A program made the position numbers and the translations under genes. A stretch of DNA of 64,000 nucleotides from Mycolicibacterium sp. CBMA 226 (GTDB lineage Bacteria; Actinomycetota; Actinomycetes; Mycobacteriales; Mycobacteriaceae): the NCBI RefSeq assembly GCF_009729075.1, contig NZ_VTGY01000007.1, positions 1 through 64,000 on the forward strand. Direction: 5' to 3'. This document shows, piece by piece, positions 1-9,669 of the stretch; positions within the stretch are counted from its first letter, which is position 1; every line of letters starts with the position of its first letter. The notes under the pieces were generated by a model. The model saw only the letters and a list, made by a program, of their open reading frames with translations. It made no database searches and was not told the origin of the DNA.

Positions 1-273
1 GGGAGCGGCCGGAGCCGCCACGGGAGCCGGCTTCGGCGCACCGGGCTTCGGGGCACCCGACGGCTTGGCGGCCGCGGGTGCGGCCGGTGCCTCGGACTTG
101 GCGGGCTTGCCGCCGCCGAAGGCCTCACGCAACCGGCGTGCGACGGGCGCTTCCACGGTGGAAGACGCAGATTTGACGAATTCGCCCTGTTCACTCAGTC
201 GGGCGAGCACTTCCTTGCTGGTGACACCGAGTTCTTTTGCCAACTCGTGTACGCGTGCCTTACCTGCTGCCAC
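1..273 (-). CDS. infB: Translation initiation factor IF-2, N-terminal part only
   Basis: This is the first 91 codons of IF-2, the GTPase that places initiator tRNA on the 30S subunit; the rest lies beyond the left edge of the window. It reads [20 protein letters not shown], the typical IF2_N helical domain (about residues 1-52), and then runs into the low-complexity Ala/Pro/Lys linker usual for actinobacterial IF-2. The start is GTG at 273, preceded by a GAGGAG ribosome-binding site about 5 bases away. It is the last visible gene of the rimP-nusA-ylxR-infB string, 133 bases after ylxR. The G domain cannot be seen here. Confidence 0.93.
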   Translation of the reverse strand, partial: MAAGKARVHELAKELGVTSKEVLARLSEQGEFVKSASSTVEAPVARRLREAFGGGKPAKSEAPAAPAAAKPSGAPKPGAPKPAPVAAPAAP

Positions 274-406
274 TTCTCTCCTCGTCGTGAGGCGTCAGCG
301 GTGGGTAGGCCGCGCCTCGGTTTAGCTATGACGCATGGTCATCGGGACTTCACGGTGTGCTCATGTTCTTCGCTACCTGTTCTCTAGCTGTGGCGTTCAG
401 GGTCCG

Positions 407-697
407 TCAGGCGGGTAAGGCACTGAAGAACTCTTCGACCGCAGAGGTGTCCGGCGAACCGGTGATGCGCAACGCTCGGGCGAATGCTCGCCGCCGAACT
501 GCCGCGTTGAGGCACTGCTGAACCGGGTGCAACCACGCACCCCGACCCGGCAGGTTACCCGCTGTATCGACCGAGACCGCGCATTTGCCGTCCCCGTCGC
601 GTACAGCTGCCACTCGAAGCAAGTCGACGGCCAGCTCTCGTTTCCGGCAGCCGATGCAGGTACGCACCGGAGCTGTCGGAGTCTCGCGCTGGATCAC
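407..697 (-). CDS. YlxR/RnpM family RNA-binding protein
   Basis: This is a small basic protein of the YlxR (DUF448) family. The family sits between nusA and infB in most bacteria, and members are reported to bind RNA, with the Bacillus member modulating RNase P. The motif VRTCIGCRKRE is near the N-terminus and GRGAWLHP is further on, both diagnostic. I chose the GTG at 697, which gives 96 residues and matches the usual family length. The frame stays open back to a GTG at 754 (115 residues), but no convincing ribosome-binding site precedes either start. It lies 101 bases downstream of nusA in the same direction. Confidence 0.85.
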   Translation of the reverse strand: MIQRETPTAPVRTCIGCRKRELAVDLLRVAAVRDGDGKCAVSVDTAGNLPGRGAWLHPVQQCLNAAVRRRAFARALRITGSPDTSAVEEFFSALPA

Positions 698-798
698 AGT
701 GCAGTCTACCGTCTCGGGGCCCGTGAACTTCAATCGCGGTCGCCGCCCCGACACGCCGCCGGTAACTGCGGGTTTTCGGTCCGTGGTCGCGGCCTGCG

Positions 799-1842
799 CT
801 ACGACCGCCTGGGGCCGCCGGCGTCCGCCTCGCGGCCCCCGGCCGGGGCCCCCTGACCGTCGGCGTCGCTACGGATGTCGATGCGCCACCCGGTGAGCCG
901 CGCCGCCAGGCGGGCGTTCTGGCCCTCCTTGCCGATCGCCAGCGACAGCTGGAAATCGGGCACGACGACCCGCGCCGCACGCTGCGCCTCGTCGATCACC
1001 GTCACCGACACGACCTTGGCCGGCGACAGCGCGTTGGCGACGAACTTCGCCGGGTCCTCGTCGTAGTCGATGATGTCGATCTTCTCGCCCGAGAGCTCGC
1101 TCATCACGTTGCGCACGCGCTGACCCATCGGACCGATGCAGGCGCCCTTGGCGTTCAGCCCCGGGACCCGCGACGCGACGGCGATCTTGGACCGGTGCCC
1201 GGCCTCGCGCGCCACGGCGACGATCTCCACCGACTCGTCGGCGATCTCGGGGACCTCCAGCGAGAACAGCTTGCGCACCAGGTTCGGGTGGGTCCGCGAC
1301 AGCGTGATGACGGGTTCGCGGGCGCCGCGGGTGACCCCCACGACGTAGCAGCGCACCCGGTCACCGTGCACGTAGCTCTCCCCCGGCACCTGCTCGGCGG
1401 CCGGGATCACGCCCTCGGAGCCCTTGGCCTCCGTGCCGACCCGCACCACCACGAGGCCGCGGGCGTTGGCCCGGGCGTCGCGCTGGATCACACCGGCGAC
1501 GATGTCGCCCTCACGGGCCGAGAACTCGCCGTAGTTCTTCTCGTTCTCCGCATCGCGCAGCCGCTGCAGGATCACCTGACGTGCAGTGGTCGCCGCGATC
1601 CGGCCGAATCCCTCGGGGGTGTCGTCCCACTCGTGGATGACGGTCCCGTCGGTGTCGGTCTGACGCGCGATCACCCGCACGATGCCCGACTTGCGGTCGA
1701 TGTCGATGTACGCGTCGGGCTCGTGCCCTTCGGTGTGGCGGTACGCCGTCAGCAGCGCCGTCTTGATGGTGTCAACGACGACGTCGACGCTGATTCCCTT
1801 GTCCGCCTCGATGGCATGCAGTGCCGCCATGTCGATGTTCAT
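799..1842 (-). CDS. nusA: Transcription termination/antitermination factor NusA
   Basis: NusA binds RNA polymerase and nascent RNA and modulates pausing, termination and rRNA antitermination. The 347-residue protein has the N-terminal polymerase-binding domain (about 1-125), an S1 domain (about 130-200, including [10 protein letters not shown]) and two KH domains (about 200-330; the [10 protein letters not shown] and [13 protein letters not shown] loops). It lacks the acidic C-terminal repeats of the E. coli protein, as is normal for mycobacteria. The ATG start overlaps the rimP stop by 4 bases (ATGA), so the two are translationally coupled. The C-terminal tail is Gly/Ala/Arg-rich and probably disordered. 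Confidence 0.96.
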   Translation of the reverse strand: MNIDMAALHAIEADKGISVDVVVDTIKTALLTAYRHTEGHEPDAYIDIDRKSGIVRVIARQTDTDGTVIHEWDDTPEGFGRIAATTARQVILQRLRDAENEKNYGEFSAREGDIVAGVIQRDARANARGLVVVRVGTEAKGSEGVIPAAEQVPGESYVHGDRVRCYVVGVTRGAREPVITLSRTHPNLVRKLFSLEVPEIADESVEIVAVAREAGHRSKIAVASRVPGLNAKGACIGPMGQRVRNVMSELSGEKIDIIDYDEDPAKFVANALSPAKVVSVTVIDEAQRAARVVVPDFQLSLAIGKEGQNARLAARLTGWRIDIRSDADGQGAPAGGREADAGGPRRS

Positions 1843-2393
1843 CCGTCGGCCCCCTCTCCGGTCATACCCGCCAGCTCCAGTTCCCGGCGATTGGGTGGTG
1901 AAAATTCAACCTGTACAACAGCTTTCGTAATATCCGCGAGCGCGACCGTCGTCACCGACAGCACCCCGCGGTTGGCCACGACCAGTTGGATCGCGCTGCC
2001 GTCGTGCTCGCCCAGCCGGCCCGTGAGCGACGTGCCGTCGGCCAGGGTCAGCTCAACCTTGCGACCGCGGGCGCGGCGATAGTGCCGCTCCGCGGTCAGC
2101 GGACGTTCCACACCGGGCGAGGTGACCTCCAGCACATACGGCTCGGAATCGGCGGTCGCCTGGTCCAGCAGCTCGGATGCGACGCGCGACAGGTCGGCGA
2201 CCGCGTCCAGGTCCAGACCCGAGTCACCGTCGGCCACCACGACAACCCGCGGGGGGCGCGCAGCGGCATCCACCCGCACGTCTTCGATGTCGTATCCGGC
2301 GTCCGCAAAAGCACTGCTGAGCAGCTCAAGCACTTGGCCTGTGGTCGGTAACCGACTGGGTGTCAGCGGTCGTTCCGGCGTGTCCCGGGCCAC
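1839..2393 (-). CDS. rimP: Ribosome maturation factor RimP
   Basis: RimP acts in 30S subunit maturation. The 184-residue protein contains the conserved core [15 protein letters not shown] (about residues 85-100) followed by [11 protein letters not shown], and ends with the C-terminal SH3-like domain ([14 protein letters not shown]). The frame is open far upstream to 2699, but I place the start at GTG 2393. It has GAGGAG seven bases upstream and gives the length expected for mycobacterial RimP. It is the first gene of the operon leading through nusA and ylxR to infB, and is divergent from the secreted-protein gene at 2569. Confidence 0.92.
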   Translation of the reverse strand: MARDTPERPLTPSRLPTTGQVLELLSSAFADAGYDIEDVRVDAAARPPRVVVVADGDSGLDLDAVADLSRVASELLDQATADSEPYVLEVTSPGVERPLTAERHYRRARGRKVELTLADGTSLTGRLGEHDGSAIQLVVANRGVLSVTTVALADITKAVVQVEFSPPNRRELELAGMTGEGADG

Positions 2394-2568
2394 GGCGAGC
2401 TCCTCATCTTGAGTTGTGCGGACAGGGCCCCCAGAAGGGTGAACCCGGTACCAACGATACGCCAGCAGCGCATGACCGAATGGCAATCGCGGTCGCGGCA
2501 CCGGAGAACATCCGGCCGGACGGTGCGGGGAAGGCGCTGTCGGCAGGGCAGGATGTGGCTGGCAGGAT

Positions 2569-3096
2569 GTGCCTGTGCCGCACACCGAAACCACCGTCAG
2601 CCGGCGGCGTGTCCTGCTGGGCACGGCGGCACTGGCGTTGCTGGGCGGCGCGGCGTCGGCCTGCGGATCGGCACCGCAGCGCGATCCGGCCCTGGACATC
2701 CTGACCGCCGAACTCGACCGGGCACGTCGCGACAGTCAGCTGGCGACGTCCGCCGCCATCGGCGTGCCGCCCCAGCTGGCGCCGGCCCTGACGTCCGTCG
2801 CGGCACTGCGGGACGCGCACGCCCGCGCCCTGGCCGACGAGCTGACCCGCATGGGCAGCACGCCGTCGTCCACCACGGCGACGTCGTCCACCACGAGCAC
2901 TTTGCCGACGACCGGCGCCACACCGCCGCCCCCACCCCCGGCACCGCAGGAAGTCGTTGCGGCGCTGGAGCAGGCCGCCGACAGCGCGGGCCGCGCCGCG
3001 GCGGGGCAGTCCGGTTACCGTGCCGGTCTGCTGGCCTCGATCGCCGCCGCCTGCACCGCGGCGCACACCGTCACGCTCGCCGGGCAGCCATCATGA
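2569..3096 (+). CDS. Exported Ala-rich protein (Rv2843-like), probable Tat substrate
   Basis: This is a 175-residue protein of unknown function, in the position of M. tuberculosis Rv2843. The N-terminus has an SRRR cluster followed by a hydrophobic stretch and a Cys at about residue 32 (ASAC). This looks like a Tat signal with a weak lipobox, so it is exported and possibly lipid-anchored. The mature part is helical and Ala-rich, interrupted at about 100-125 by a Ser/Thr/Pro linker with a run of prolines. The start is GTG 2569; GTG 2575 is an alternative. It overlaps the next gene by 4 bases (ATGA), so the two products probably work together. Confidence 0.8.
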   Translation: MPVPHTETTVSRRRVLLGTAALALLGGAASACGSAPQRDPALDILTAELDRARRDSQLATSAAIGVPPQLAPALTSVAALRDAHARALADELTRMGSTPSSTTATSSTTSTLPTTGATPPPPPPAPQEVVAALEQAADSAGRAAAGQSGYRAGLLASIAAACTAAHTVTLAGQPS

Positions 3097-3560
3097 CGAG
3101 CCCGCAGCCCACCCCGACGCGGCCGGGCAGCGCCGCCGACGCCGCGCTGTACGACGCGATCGCCACCGAACACGGCACCATCTACGGCTACGGCCTGGTG
3201 TCTGCGCACACCACACCGGATGTCAACGATCTGGTGTCCGAGGCCATGGCCAAGCACCGGGCCAACCGCGAAGCCGGCATCACCGCATTGGCCGGACGAT
3301 CGGTGCCGGCTCCGCTGCCGGCCGCCGGCTATCAGCTCCCCATCGACGCCAACAACCCCGGCGACGCGGCCAAACTGGCGCTGCAGACGGAAGAGGACAC
3401 CGCCGTCGCCTGGCGCGCGGTCGCCGAGCAGGCCACCACCACCGAAGACCGCGCCCTGGCCGTCAAAGCCCTGACCGACTGCGCGGTGCTGGCCGCGCGG
3501 TGGCGCGCGGTGGTCGGCGTGACGCCCGTCGTCGTGGCGTTCCCCGGCGGCGCTGACTAG
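3093..3560 (+). CDS. DUF4439 ferritin-like domain protein (Rv2844-like)
   Basis: This 155-residue cytoplasmic-looking protein belongs to the DUF4439 family, which has a predicted ferritin-like four-helix bundle. Visible helices include DAALYDAIATEHGTIYGYG, TEEDTAVAWRAVAEQ and a long C-terminal helix. Glu and His residues spaced along the first helix (ATEHGTIYG) are of the type that ligate di-iron in ferritin-like folds, but metal binding is only an inference. It starts with ATG inside the stop of the preceding exported-protein gene, and is convergent with proS. Confidence 0.8.
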   Translation: MTSPQPTPTRPGSAADAALYDAIATEHGTIYGYGLVSAHTTPDVNDLVSEAMAKHRANREAGITALAGRSVPAPLPAAGYQLPIDANNPGDAAKLALQTEEDTAVAWRAVAEQATTTEDRALAVKALTDCAVLAARWRAVVGVTPVVVAFPGGAD

Positions 3561-3624
3561 CGAATCTGCGGCATCGCCGCGGAACGCAGCCACATGGTGA
3601 CCGCGATCCGCGGCGTAACGCGAA

Positions 3625-5370
3625 CTAGCCGGCCAGAGCTGCCGAGATCGCAGCCGCGGCACCGTCGACCGGCACCTCGGTCTTCTCCCCGGTGAACCGG
3701 TTGCGGAGCTCGACGGTCCCGTCGGCCCAGCCGCGTCCGACCACGACGATCCACGGCACACCCAGCAGCTCGGCGTCCTTGAACTTCACGCCCGGGGACG
3801 AGGTGCGGTCGTCGAGCAGCACGTCAAGGCCCAGCCGGTCGAGCTCGCCGGCCAATTCGGTGGCGCCGGTACGGGCTTCGGCGTCCTTGTTCGCGATGAC
3901 GAGATGCACGTCGAACGGCGACACCGCGGACGGCCAGCGCAGACCCAGCTCGTCGTGGTGCTGCTCGGCGATCACCGCGACCATGCGCGAGACGCCGATG
4001 CCGTAGGAGCCCATGGTGAGGCGCACCGGCTTGCCGTTCTCGCCGAGCACATCGGCGCTGAACGCGTCGGTGTACTTGCGGCCCAGCTGGAACACGTGCC
4101 CGATCTCGATGCCGCGCGCCGACACCAGCGGCCCGGCGCCGTCGGGTGACGCGTCGCCGTCGCGGACGTCGGCGGCCTCGATGGTGCCGTCCGCGACGAA
4201 GTCACGGCCCGCCACCATCCCGACGATGTGTTTGTTGGGCTCGTCGGCGCCGGTGATCCACGCCGATCCGTCGACGATCCGCGGGTCCACCAGGAAACGA
4301 ATACCGTTATCCAGCAAGGCTTTCGGACCCACATACCCCTTCACCAGGAACGGATTGGCGGCGAAGTCGGCGTCGTCGAGCAGGGCGTACTCCGCCGGCT
4401 CGAGCGCCGCGCCCAAGCGCTTCTCATCGATCTCGCGGTCGCCCGGCACACCGATGCCGAGCAATTCCCACTCACCGCCAGGCTGGCGCACCTTCAGCAG
4501 CACGTTCTTGAGGGTGTCGGCGGCGGTGATCTCCCGGCCCAGACCAGCCGTGTTGGCCCAGTCCACCAGGGTGGCGATGGTCGGCGCGTCCGGCGTGTCG
4601 TAGACGACGGCCTCGGGCTGGCCCTCAATGGAGAGCGACTCAGGAACCGCGGTGACGACGGCTTCGACGTTGGCCGCGTAGCCCGACTGGAGGCAACGGA
4701 CGAAGGTGTCCTCGCCGACCTCACTCTCGGCCAGGAACTCCTCGGAGGCGCTGCCACCCATGGCACCCGACACCGCAGACACGATCACGTACCTGACCGC
4801 CAGCCGGTCGAAGATGCGCTGGTAGGCCTCGCGGTGGGCGTGATAGGCGTCCTTGAGGCCGCTGTCATCGATGTCGAATGAGTACGAGTCCTTCATGATG
4901 AACTCGCGGCCGCGCAGGATGCCGGCGCGCGGGCGCGCCTCGTCGCGGTACTTGGTCTGGATTTGGTAGAGCCGCAGCGGGAAGTCCTTGTACGACGAGT
5001 ACTCCCCCTTGACCGTCAGGGTGAACATCTCCTCGTGGGTGGGCCCCAGCAGGTAGTCGTTCTTGCGGCGGTCCTGCAGCCGGAACAGGTTGTCGCCGTA
5101 CTCGGTCCAGCGGTCGGTGGCCTCGTACGGCGCACGTGGCAGCAGCGCCGGGAACAGGATCTCCTGGGCGCCGATGGCGTTCATCTCGCTGCGGACGACG
5201 TCCTCGATCTTGCGCAGCACCTTGAGGCCCAGCGGCAGCCAGCTGTACAGGCCGGGCGCGATCGGGCGGACGTAGCCGGCCCGGATCAGCAGCTTGTGGC
5301 TCGGCACTTCGGCGTCGGCGGGGTCGTCGCGCAGGGTGCGCAGGAACAGCTCGGACATGCGGGTGATCAC
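3625..5370 (-). CDS. proS: Prolyl-tRNA synthetase
   Basis: This enzyme charges tRNA-Pro with proline. It is a class II synthetase of the bacterial type, with a large editing (INS) domain between motifs 2 and 3. Motif 2 is near [20 protein letters not shown] (about residue 150), the editing domain spans about 220-400, motif 3 is near GSYGIGVSR, and the anticodon-binding domain fills the last 110 residues. I chose the GTG 5370 start ([13 protein letters not shown]), which gives 581 residues and matches the mycobacterial length. An ATG lies five codons further in. Neither has a strong ribosome-binding site. It lies 11 bases downstream of the pterin/glyoxalase fusion gene. Confidence 0.95.
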   Translation of the reverse strand: MITRMSELFLRTLRDDPADAEVPSHKLLIRAGYVRPIAPGLYSWLPLGLKVLRKIEDVVRSEMNAIGAQEILFPALLPRAPYEATDRWTEYGDNLFRLQDRRKNDYLLGPTHEEMFTLTVKGEYSSYKDFPLRLYQIQTKYRDEARPRAGILRGREFIMKDSYSFDIDDSGLKDAYHAHREAYQRIFDRLAVRYVIVSAVSGAMGGSASEEFLAESEVGEDTFVRCLQSGYAANVEAVVTAVPESLSIEGQPEAVVYDTPDAPTIATLVDWANTAGLGREITAADTLKNVLLKVRQPGGEWELLGIGVPGDREIDEKRLGAALEPAEYALLDDADFAANPFLVKGYVGPKALLDNGIRFLVDPRIVDGSAWITGADEPNKHIVGMVAGRDFVADGTIEAADVRDGDASPDGAGPLVSARGIEIGHVFQLGRKYTDAFSADVLGENGKPVRLTMGSYGIGVSRMVAVIAEQHHDELGLRWPSAVSPFDVHLVIANKDAEARTGATELAGELDRLGLDVLLDDRTSSPGVKFKDAELLGVPWIVVVGRGWADGTVELRNRFTGEKTEVPVDGAAAAISAALAG

Positions 5371-5381
5371 GGGGGGCCAGC

Positions 5382-6041
5382 TTAATCGCGGCCCTGCCAG
5401 GTGCAGACACACACCTCATTGCCTTCGGCGTCGGCGAGCACCCAGAACGCCGGTGCTTCTTTGTCGCTCAGCAGTGTGCCGCCCATGGCCAGCGCCGCCT
5501 CGATGCGGGCGGACGCCTCGTCGTGCGGGACGTCGACGTCGAGGTGAATGCGGTTGCGTTGTGGCCGTGGGACATCCATCTGCTGGAACCACAGGGCGGG
5601 GCCGCGGCCGGCCGGGTCGACGAGTCCCCCGCTCAGATCCGACGGGCCCGCTTCGTCGACGTAGCCGGTGACGGCCTTCCAGAACGGGCGCACCGCCGGA
5701 ATGTCGATGGCATCGATGGCGACTTCGATCGCCTGAACCGACACGCCGCCCGGCGTCGTCACCGCGCCGCGCGCGGCGAGCGACTCCGTGATGCGCCGCG
5801 CCAACGCGATGTCATGTTCGGTGACGCCATCGGCCGAACGCAGCCGCAGCACGATGCGGTCGGCCCGAACGTCGAGGGTCAGGTGCCCGTGTGCCTGTGG
5901 GCCGCTGTCCTCGACCACCGAGGCGGCCACCGCCGCCGCGTCTGCCAGTCCGGACGTCAGCACCTCGGTGCACACCGCGCCGAGCACCAGGCGCCAGCCG
6001 AGCGGGCTCACCGCATCGGAAATCTCCTGACGCCGCATCAT
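5382..6041 (-). CDS. Pterin-4a-carbinolamine dehydratase-like / glyoxalase-like (VOC) fusion
   Basis: This is a two-domain protein of 219 residues. The first part (about 1-95: [22 protein letters not shown], then [16 protein letters not shown]) resembles the pterin carbinolamine dehydratase fold. The second part (about 100-215: [18 protein letters not shown], then [10 protein letters not shown] and [15 protein letters not shown]) is a glyoxalase_6-type VOC domain, with a His and a Glu in metal-ligand-like positions. The fusion occurs in other actinobacteria, but its substrate is unknown to me. The start is ATG 6041, with GAGGGG eight bases upstream. It precedes proS by 11 bases and probably shares its transcript. 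Confidence 0.8.
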   Translation of the reverse strand: MMRRQEISDAVSPLGWRLVLGAVCTEVLTSGLADAAAVAASVVEDSGPQAHGHLTLDVRADRIVLRLRSADGVTEHDIALARRITESLAARGAVTTPGGVSVQAIEVAIDAIDIPAVRPFWKAVTGYVDEAGPSDLSGGLVDPAGRGPALWFQQMDVPRPQRNRIHLDVDVPHDEASARIEAALAMGGTLLSDKEAPAFWVLADAEGNEVCVCTWQGRD

Positions 6042-6115
6042 GATTCGGTCCCCTCGACCACGTCGCGCCCCCTGACGGCCATGCCTCCTGCATAGCACTG
6101 TGGCGCTGAGCGTGC

Positions 6116-6532
6116 TCAAAGCAGCGCTTTGTTGACCACCTGCTCGTACGCGGTCTTGTCGGTCACGGTGACCGTCGGACCGAACTGCAGGACGATGTTC
6201 ATCGCCTGGAACGTGCTCGGCGTCGCTCCCGCATAGCCTTCGGCAGCGCCGGTCGTCGAGAAGATCAGCACCGTGACCGTGTCGGTCTCGATGGCCTCGA
6301 TGCACTTGATGTCGGGGCATTTCTGTTTGGCCACATCCCGCGGGTTGGCCACTGGCAGGCCGGCGGCGCCCATGTCGCGCACAACGGCTTGCGCGGTGAC
6401 GGTATTGAGGATCGGGGCGCCCGTCAGCGCACCGGCCTGTGGCCCGGGAGCCGGTGGGCGCTGGCATCCCGTGATCGCCGTCGCGGCTAGCACAGCCGCC
6501 ACGATCACAGCCTGGGTGCGGAATGCAGTCAT
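6116..6532 (-). CDS. Putative lipoprotein
   Basis: This is a 138-residue predicted lipoprotein. A signal peptide (TQAVIVAAVLAATAITGCQ) ends in a lipobox with Cys at about residue 23, followed by a Pro-rich spacer. The mature part is a small soluble domain of unknown function with one further Cys pair (KCPDIKC), which could form a disulphide outside the membrane. I place the start at ATG 6532. The frame continues upstream, but only the shorter form puts the signal peptide at the N-terminus. It lies 58 bases downstream of the esterase gene. Confidence 0.75.
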   Translation of the reverse strand: MTAFRTQAVIVAAVLAATAITGCQRPPAPGPQAGALTGAPILNTVTAQAVVRDMGAAGLPVANPRDVAKQKCPDIKCIEAIETDTVTVLIFSTTGAAEGYAGATPSTFQAMNIVLQFGPTVTVTDKTAYEQVVNKALL

Positions 6533-6590
6533 GCACCATGAATAGCAGCGCAACCTGGAGCGCAGACCACCGGGCGACGCCGACGACGCG

Positions 6591-8015
6591 CTACAGCGTC
6601 GGGACGGTGTCCGGGCTCGCCGCCGCACTCTCCGCGTCCGGGGTGGTGGACGTCGCCGGCGCGCCCGGACTGCCTGCCGGAGTCGCGACTCCCGGCGTAT
6701 GCAGCTTGCCGGCCACCCATGTCAGCGAATCCGCGAACGCCTCGTTGGCGAAACCCCAGTCATGCAGTCCGAGCAGCGCGCGAATCTCGGCGCTGATGCC
6801 ATGCTGCCGGGCGATTTCGCACAACGTCCCGGCCGCGATGTCCTGACCCTCCGGATTCGCTCGCGCATCGCGCGGCACCCCGGGGCCGGGTGCATTGCAG
6901 GCCGCGACGGTGCCCGGGATTTCGAACAGCCCGGAGATTCCGTGGTACCGGCCGTACTGCCGCATCACGGTGCTCGGATCGAACTCGGCCCATTTGGCCG
7001 CGTCACCGCCGTACAGCTTGGCGATGGTCTGGTCCTTGCTGCCGACGTTCGGGCCCAGATCGCCGGCGATGTCGACGAATGCGCTGAACACGTTGGGATG
7101 GCGCGTGGTCAACTGCACCGCGCACGTGCCGCCCATGGACCAGCCGACGATGCCCCAGTTCTCGGGCTTCGGGCTGACGCCGAAGTTCGAGATCAGGTAC
7201 GGAACCACCTCTTTGGTCAGGTGAACCGACGAATTGCCGTGACTGCCGTTGACGCATTCGGTGTCGTTGTTGAACGAACCGGTGGCGTCGGCGAAGACGA
7301 ACACCGGCGCCGAGCCGCCGTGTGCGGCCGCGTAGTCGTCGATCGTGGCCTTGGCATTGCCGGCCCAGATCCAGTCCGCCGGGGTGTTCAGCTGCGAGCC
7401 GATCATCATGACCGTCGGCAGCTGCGGCGGCGGATTGCTGGCGAACCAGGCCGGCGGCAGGTAGACGAGCTCGGCGCGGTGCGCGAAGTTCGATTCCTGC
7501 GAGCTGGTCGAGATCGGTACCACGACGCCGTGCGGCGGCCGGATGCCTTTGAGCTGCATGGCCGTCACCGTCCAGCGGTCCACCTCGTCGGGCACCTTGC
7601 CGACGGTGAACTTGTGCCACGCCACATAGGCGGTTGGGAAGTACCCGACCCACACATTCATCATCAGCAGAGCGCAGAGTGCGCACAGGGGCACGGCGAG
7701 CACGGCCATCCCGCGGCGCCGCCAGCGGGATCCGCGCCAGCCGAGGATCAGGACCGAAACGGCGAACCCGCCGAGCGCCGTCCAGATCCACAGCCACACC
7801 GGGGCGGGGTCACCGGCGATGCCGAGCGAGGTGATGTACCAGTACAACCCGGCGGCACACGCGACGCCGACCGCGAGCGCCCACGGCAACCGGCTGACGC
7901 TCCACTGCCGCGACCGCCGTCCGATCGCGCAGCACAGCGCGGCGAAAGCCACCAGCTGAATCAGGAACGGCAGCCACCCATGCGTCAGCGACGCATGGGT
8001 GACGAACGAGGGCAC
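6591..8015 (-). CDS. Membrane-anchored alpha/beta-hydrolase esterase (Ag85/esterase-D-like)
   Basis: This 474-residue protein has about four N-terminal transmembrane helices (within 10-130) and a C-terminal extracytoplasmic alpha/beta-hydrolase domain of the esterase PF00756 type, the superfamily of the Ag85 mycolyltransferases. The nucleophile elbow is GWSMGGTC (about residue 300). An Asp follows in AFVDIAGDLGP, and a His is in GLHDWGF near 435. The tail after about 450 is Ser/Thr/Pro/Ala-rich. The GTG start has a strong GGAGGA site. The substrate is not evident; cell-envelope ester chemistry is an inference from family and location. Confidence 0.85.
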   Translation of the reverse strand: MPSFVTHASLTHGWLPFLIQLVAFAALCCAIGRRSRQWSVSRLPWALAVGVACAAGLYWYITSLGIAGDPAPVWLWIWTALGGFAVSVLILGWRGSRWRRRGMAVLAVPLCALCALLMMNVWVGYFPTAYVAWHKFTVGKVPDEVDRWTVTAMQLKGIRPPHGVVVPISTSSQESNFAHRAELVYLPPAWFASNPPPQLPTVMMIGSQLNTPADWIWAGNAKATIDDYAAAHGGSAPVFVFADATGSFNNDTECVNGSHGNSSVHLTKEVVPYLISNFGVSPKPENWGIVGWSMGGTCAVQLTTRHPNVFSAFVDIAGDLGPNVGSKDQTIAKLYGGDAAKWAEFDPSTVMRQYGRYHGISGLFEIPGTVAACNAPGPGVPRDARANPEGQDIAAGTLCEIARQHGISAEIRALLGLHDWGFANEAFADSLTWVAGKLHTPGVATPAGSPGAPATSTTPDAESAAASPDTVPTL

Positions 8016-8070
8016 GCCGATCCTCCGGGAAACTGTGCCGAGCTAGAGCGCTGCCGCAACCACCGTCGAG

Positions 8071-9639
8071 CTACAGCTCGCCGGCGTCGAGCGCTTCCTT
8101 GGTGTCCTGCGCCGCCGCAACCTCGTCGGCGGTGTAAGTGATGAACAGCGCCACCACACCGACGATCACTGCGACCGCGGCCACCCAGAGCAGGCCATAC
8201 GTGTAACCGTGGTCGAGGGCCGTGTGCTGCGCGGCATTCATCTTGGCGACCGGACCGGTCGTCCCACCCAGGTACAGCGTGCGCGAGGTGATGACGGCCT
8301 GGATGACGGCCAGCACCACCGGGCCACCCAGATTCTGCAGCATCAGCGCGATGGCCGACAGCGGGCCGATGTCGCTGAGCGCGACCCCGGCGATGGCCGA
8401 GACGGTCAGGGGCACGACGATCATGCCGATGCCGAAGCCACCGACGGTGATCGGGATGACCAGGTTCGGGAAGTACGGGATGCCGCCGTTGAGGGTCGAG
8501 CCGTAGATCATCGCAGCGAGAACCAGGACGCCACCGGCGATCACCAGCACCCGCGGCGAGAACATCGCCACCAGCTGCGAAGACAGGCCCAGCCCGATGC
8601 CGAGCGCGATGACGAACGGGATGAAGCCGATACCGGCCTTCAGCGCGCTGTAGCCCATGATGTCCTGCACGTACAGGCCGATCAGCACGGTCAGCGTGAA
8701 CATCACGCCACCGGCCAGGAAGACCGCGGCGAAGGTGGCCACGCGGTTGCGGTCCCGGAAGAGGCTGAACGGAACGACGGGGTGCTCAGCGGTGCGCTCG
8801 ACGAACAGGAACGCCAGGAACAGAACGGCTGCCGCAGCGCCGGAACCCAGCGTCAGCGGGGATATCCAGCCCTTTTCCGGGCCCATCGAGAAGCCGAACA
8901 CCGCCGCGGTGCAGGCGAGCGTCGCCAGGATGGCGCCGGCCGCGTCGAGCTTGATGCGCTCGCGGGAGGTCTCGGTCAGGGTGGTGCGGGCCAGGTAGAT
9001 CATGATGAGGCCGATCGGCACGTTCACCAGGAACGCGTAGCGCCACGAGAAGACCGTCAGCGCGCCGCCGACGACGAGACCCATCACCGAGCCGACGCCG
9101 GTCATGGCCGCGAAGATCGCGGTCGCGGCGTTGCGGGCCGGGCCCTTCGGGAAGGTGGTGGCGACGAGCGCCAGACCGGTCGGTGAGGCGATGGCCGAAC
9201 CGACACCCTGCAGCAACCGGGCGATGACCAGGGTGGTCTCGTCCCACGCGACGCCGCACAGGATGGAAGCGATGGTGAAGAGCGCGACACCGACGATGAA
9301 GGTGCGCTTGCGGCCGATGGTGTCGCCGAGGCGGCCACCGAGCAGCATCAGACCGCCGAACGTCAGCACATAAGCCGTGATCACCCAGCTGCGGCCGGCG
9401 TCGGAGAGACCGAGCTCGTCCTGAATCTTAGGAAGGGCAACGATCGCGACGGTGCTGTCCATCGTGGCCAGCAGCTGCATGCCACCGATGGCGATAACTG
9501 CGGAAAGGAAGCGGGGGGACGGAAGCCAAGCTGGGTACCAGCTCTTTCGCTCGTCCTCGGTTTGCCCCACGTGCATCGTGAGCGGTTCGCGGCGGCTGTA
9601 TGCCATGGCGGTTCGCTCAGCGTCGTTGAGAGCCGTCAT
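8071..9639 (-). CDS. efpA: EfpA-type MFS multidrug efflux transporter
   Basis: This is a drug/proton antiporter of the DHA2 (14-helix) major facilitator branch, in the chromosomal position of M. tuberculosis efpA. The 522-residue sequence shows the D-A-like start of helix 1 (MQLLATMDSTVAIVALPKIQ, the antiporter motif), the loop 2-3 motif GGRLGDTIGRKR, and motif C in helix 5 (GVGSVMGLVVGGAL). The N-terminal 40 residues are cytoplasmic. EfpA orthologues are induced by cell-wall drugs. A 12-bp perfect palindrome lies 19-30 bases before the ATG and could be an operator. The cysG stop codon lies within the same palindrome, so efpA may also be read from the upstream gene. Confidence 0.93.
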   Translation of the reverse strand: MTALNDAERTAMAYSRREPLTMHVGQTEDERKSWYPAWLPSPRFLSAVIAIGGMQLLATMDSTVAIVALPKIQDELGLSDAGRSWVITAYVLTFGGLMLLGGRLGDTIGRKRTFIVGVALFTIASILCGVAWDETTLVIARLLQGVGSAIASPTGLALVATTFPKGPARNAATAIFAAMTGVGSVMGLVVGGALTVFSWRYAFLVNVPIGLIMIYLARTTLTETSRERIKLDAAGAILATLACTAAVFGFSMGPEKGWISPLTLGSGAAAAVLFLAFLFVERTAEHPVVPFSLFRDRNRVATFAAVFLAGGVMFTLTVLIGLYVQDIMGYSALKAGIGFIPFVIALGIGLGLSSQLVAMFSPRVLVIAGGVLVLAAMIYGSTLNGGIPYFPNLVIPITVGGFGIGMIVVPLTVSAIAGVALSDIGPLSAIALMLQNLGGPVVLAVIQAVITSRTLYLGGTTGPVAKMNAAQHTALDHGYTYGLLWVAAVAVIVGVVALFITYTADEVAAAQDTKEALDAGEL

Positions 9640-9657
9640 GGAAAGCTACCTTACAGT

Positions 9658-9669
9658 AATCTTAAGATT
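9658..9669. promoter_or_regulatory. Perfect 12-bp palindrome upstream of efpA
   Basis: AATCTTAAGATT is a perfect AT-rich palindrome in a very GC-rich sequence. It overlaps the TAA stop of the cysG gene (9662-9664) and ends 19 bases before the efpA start codon. An AT-rich palindrome this close to an efflux-pump start is a plausible repressor site. No regulator gene lies next to it. Confidence 0.35.
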
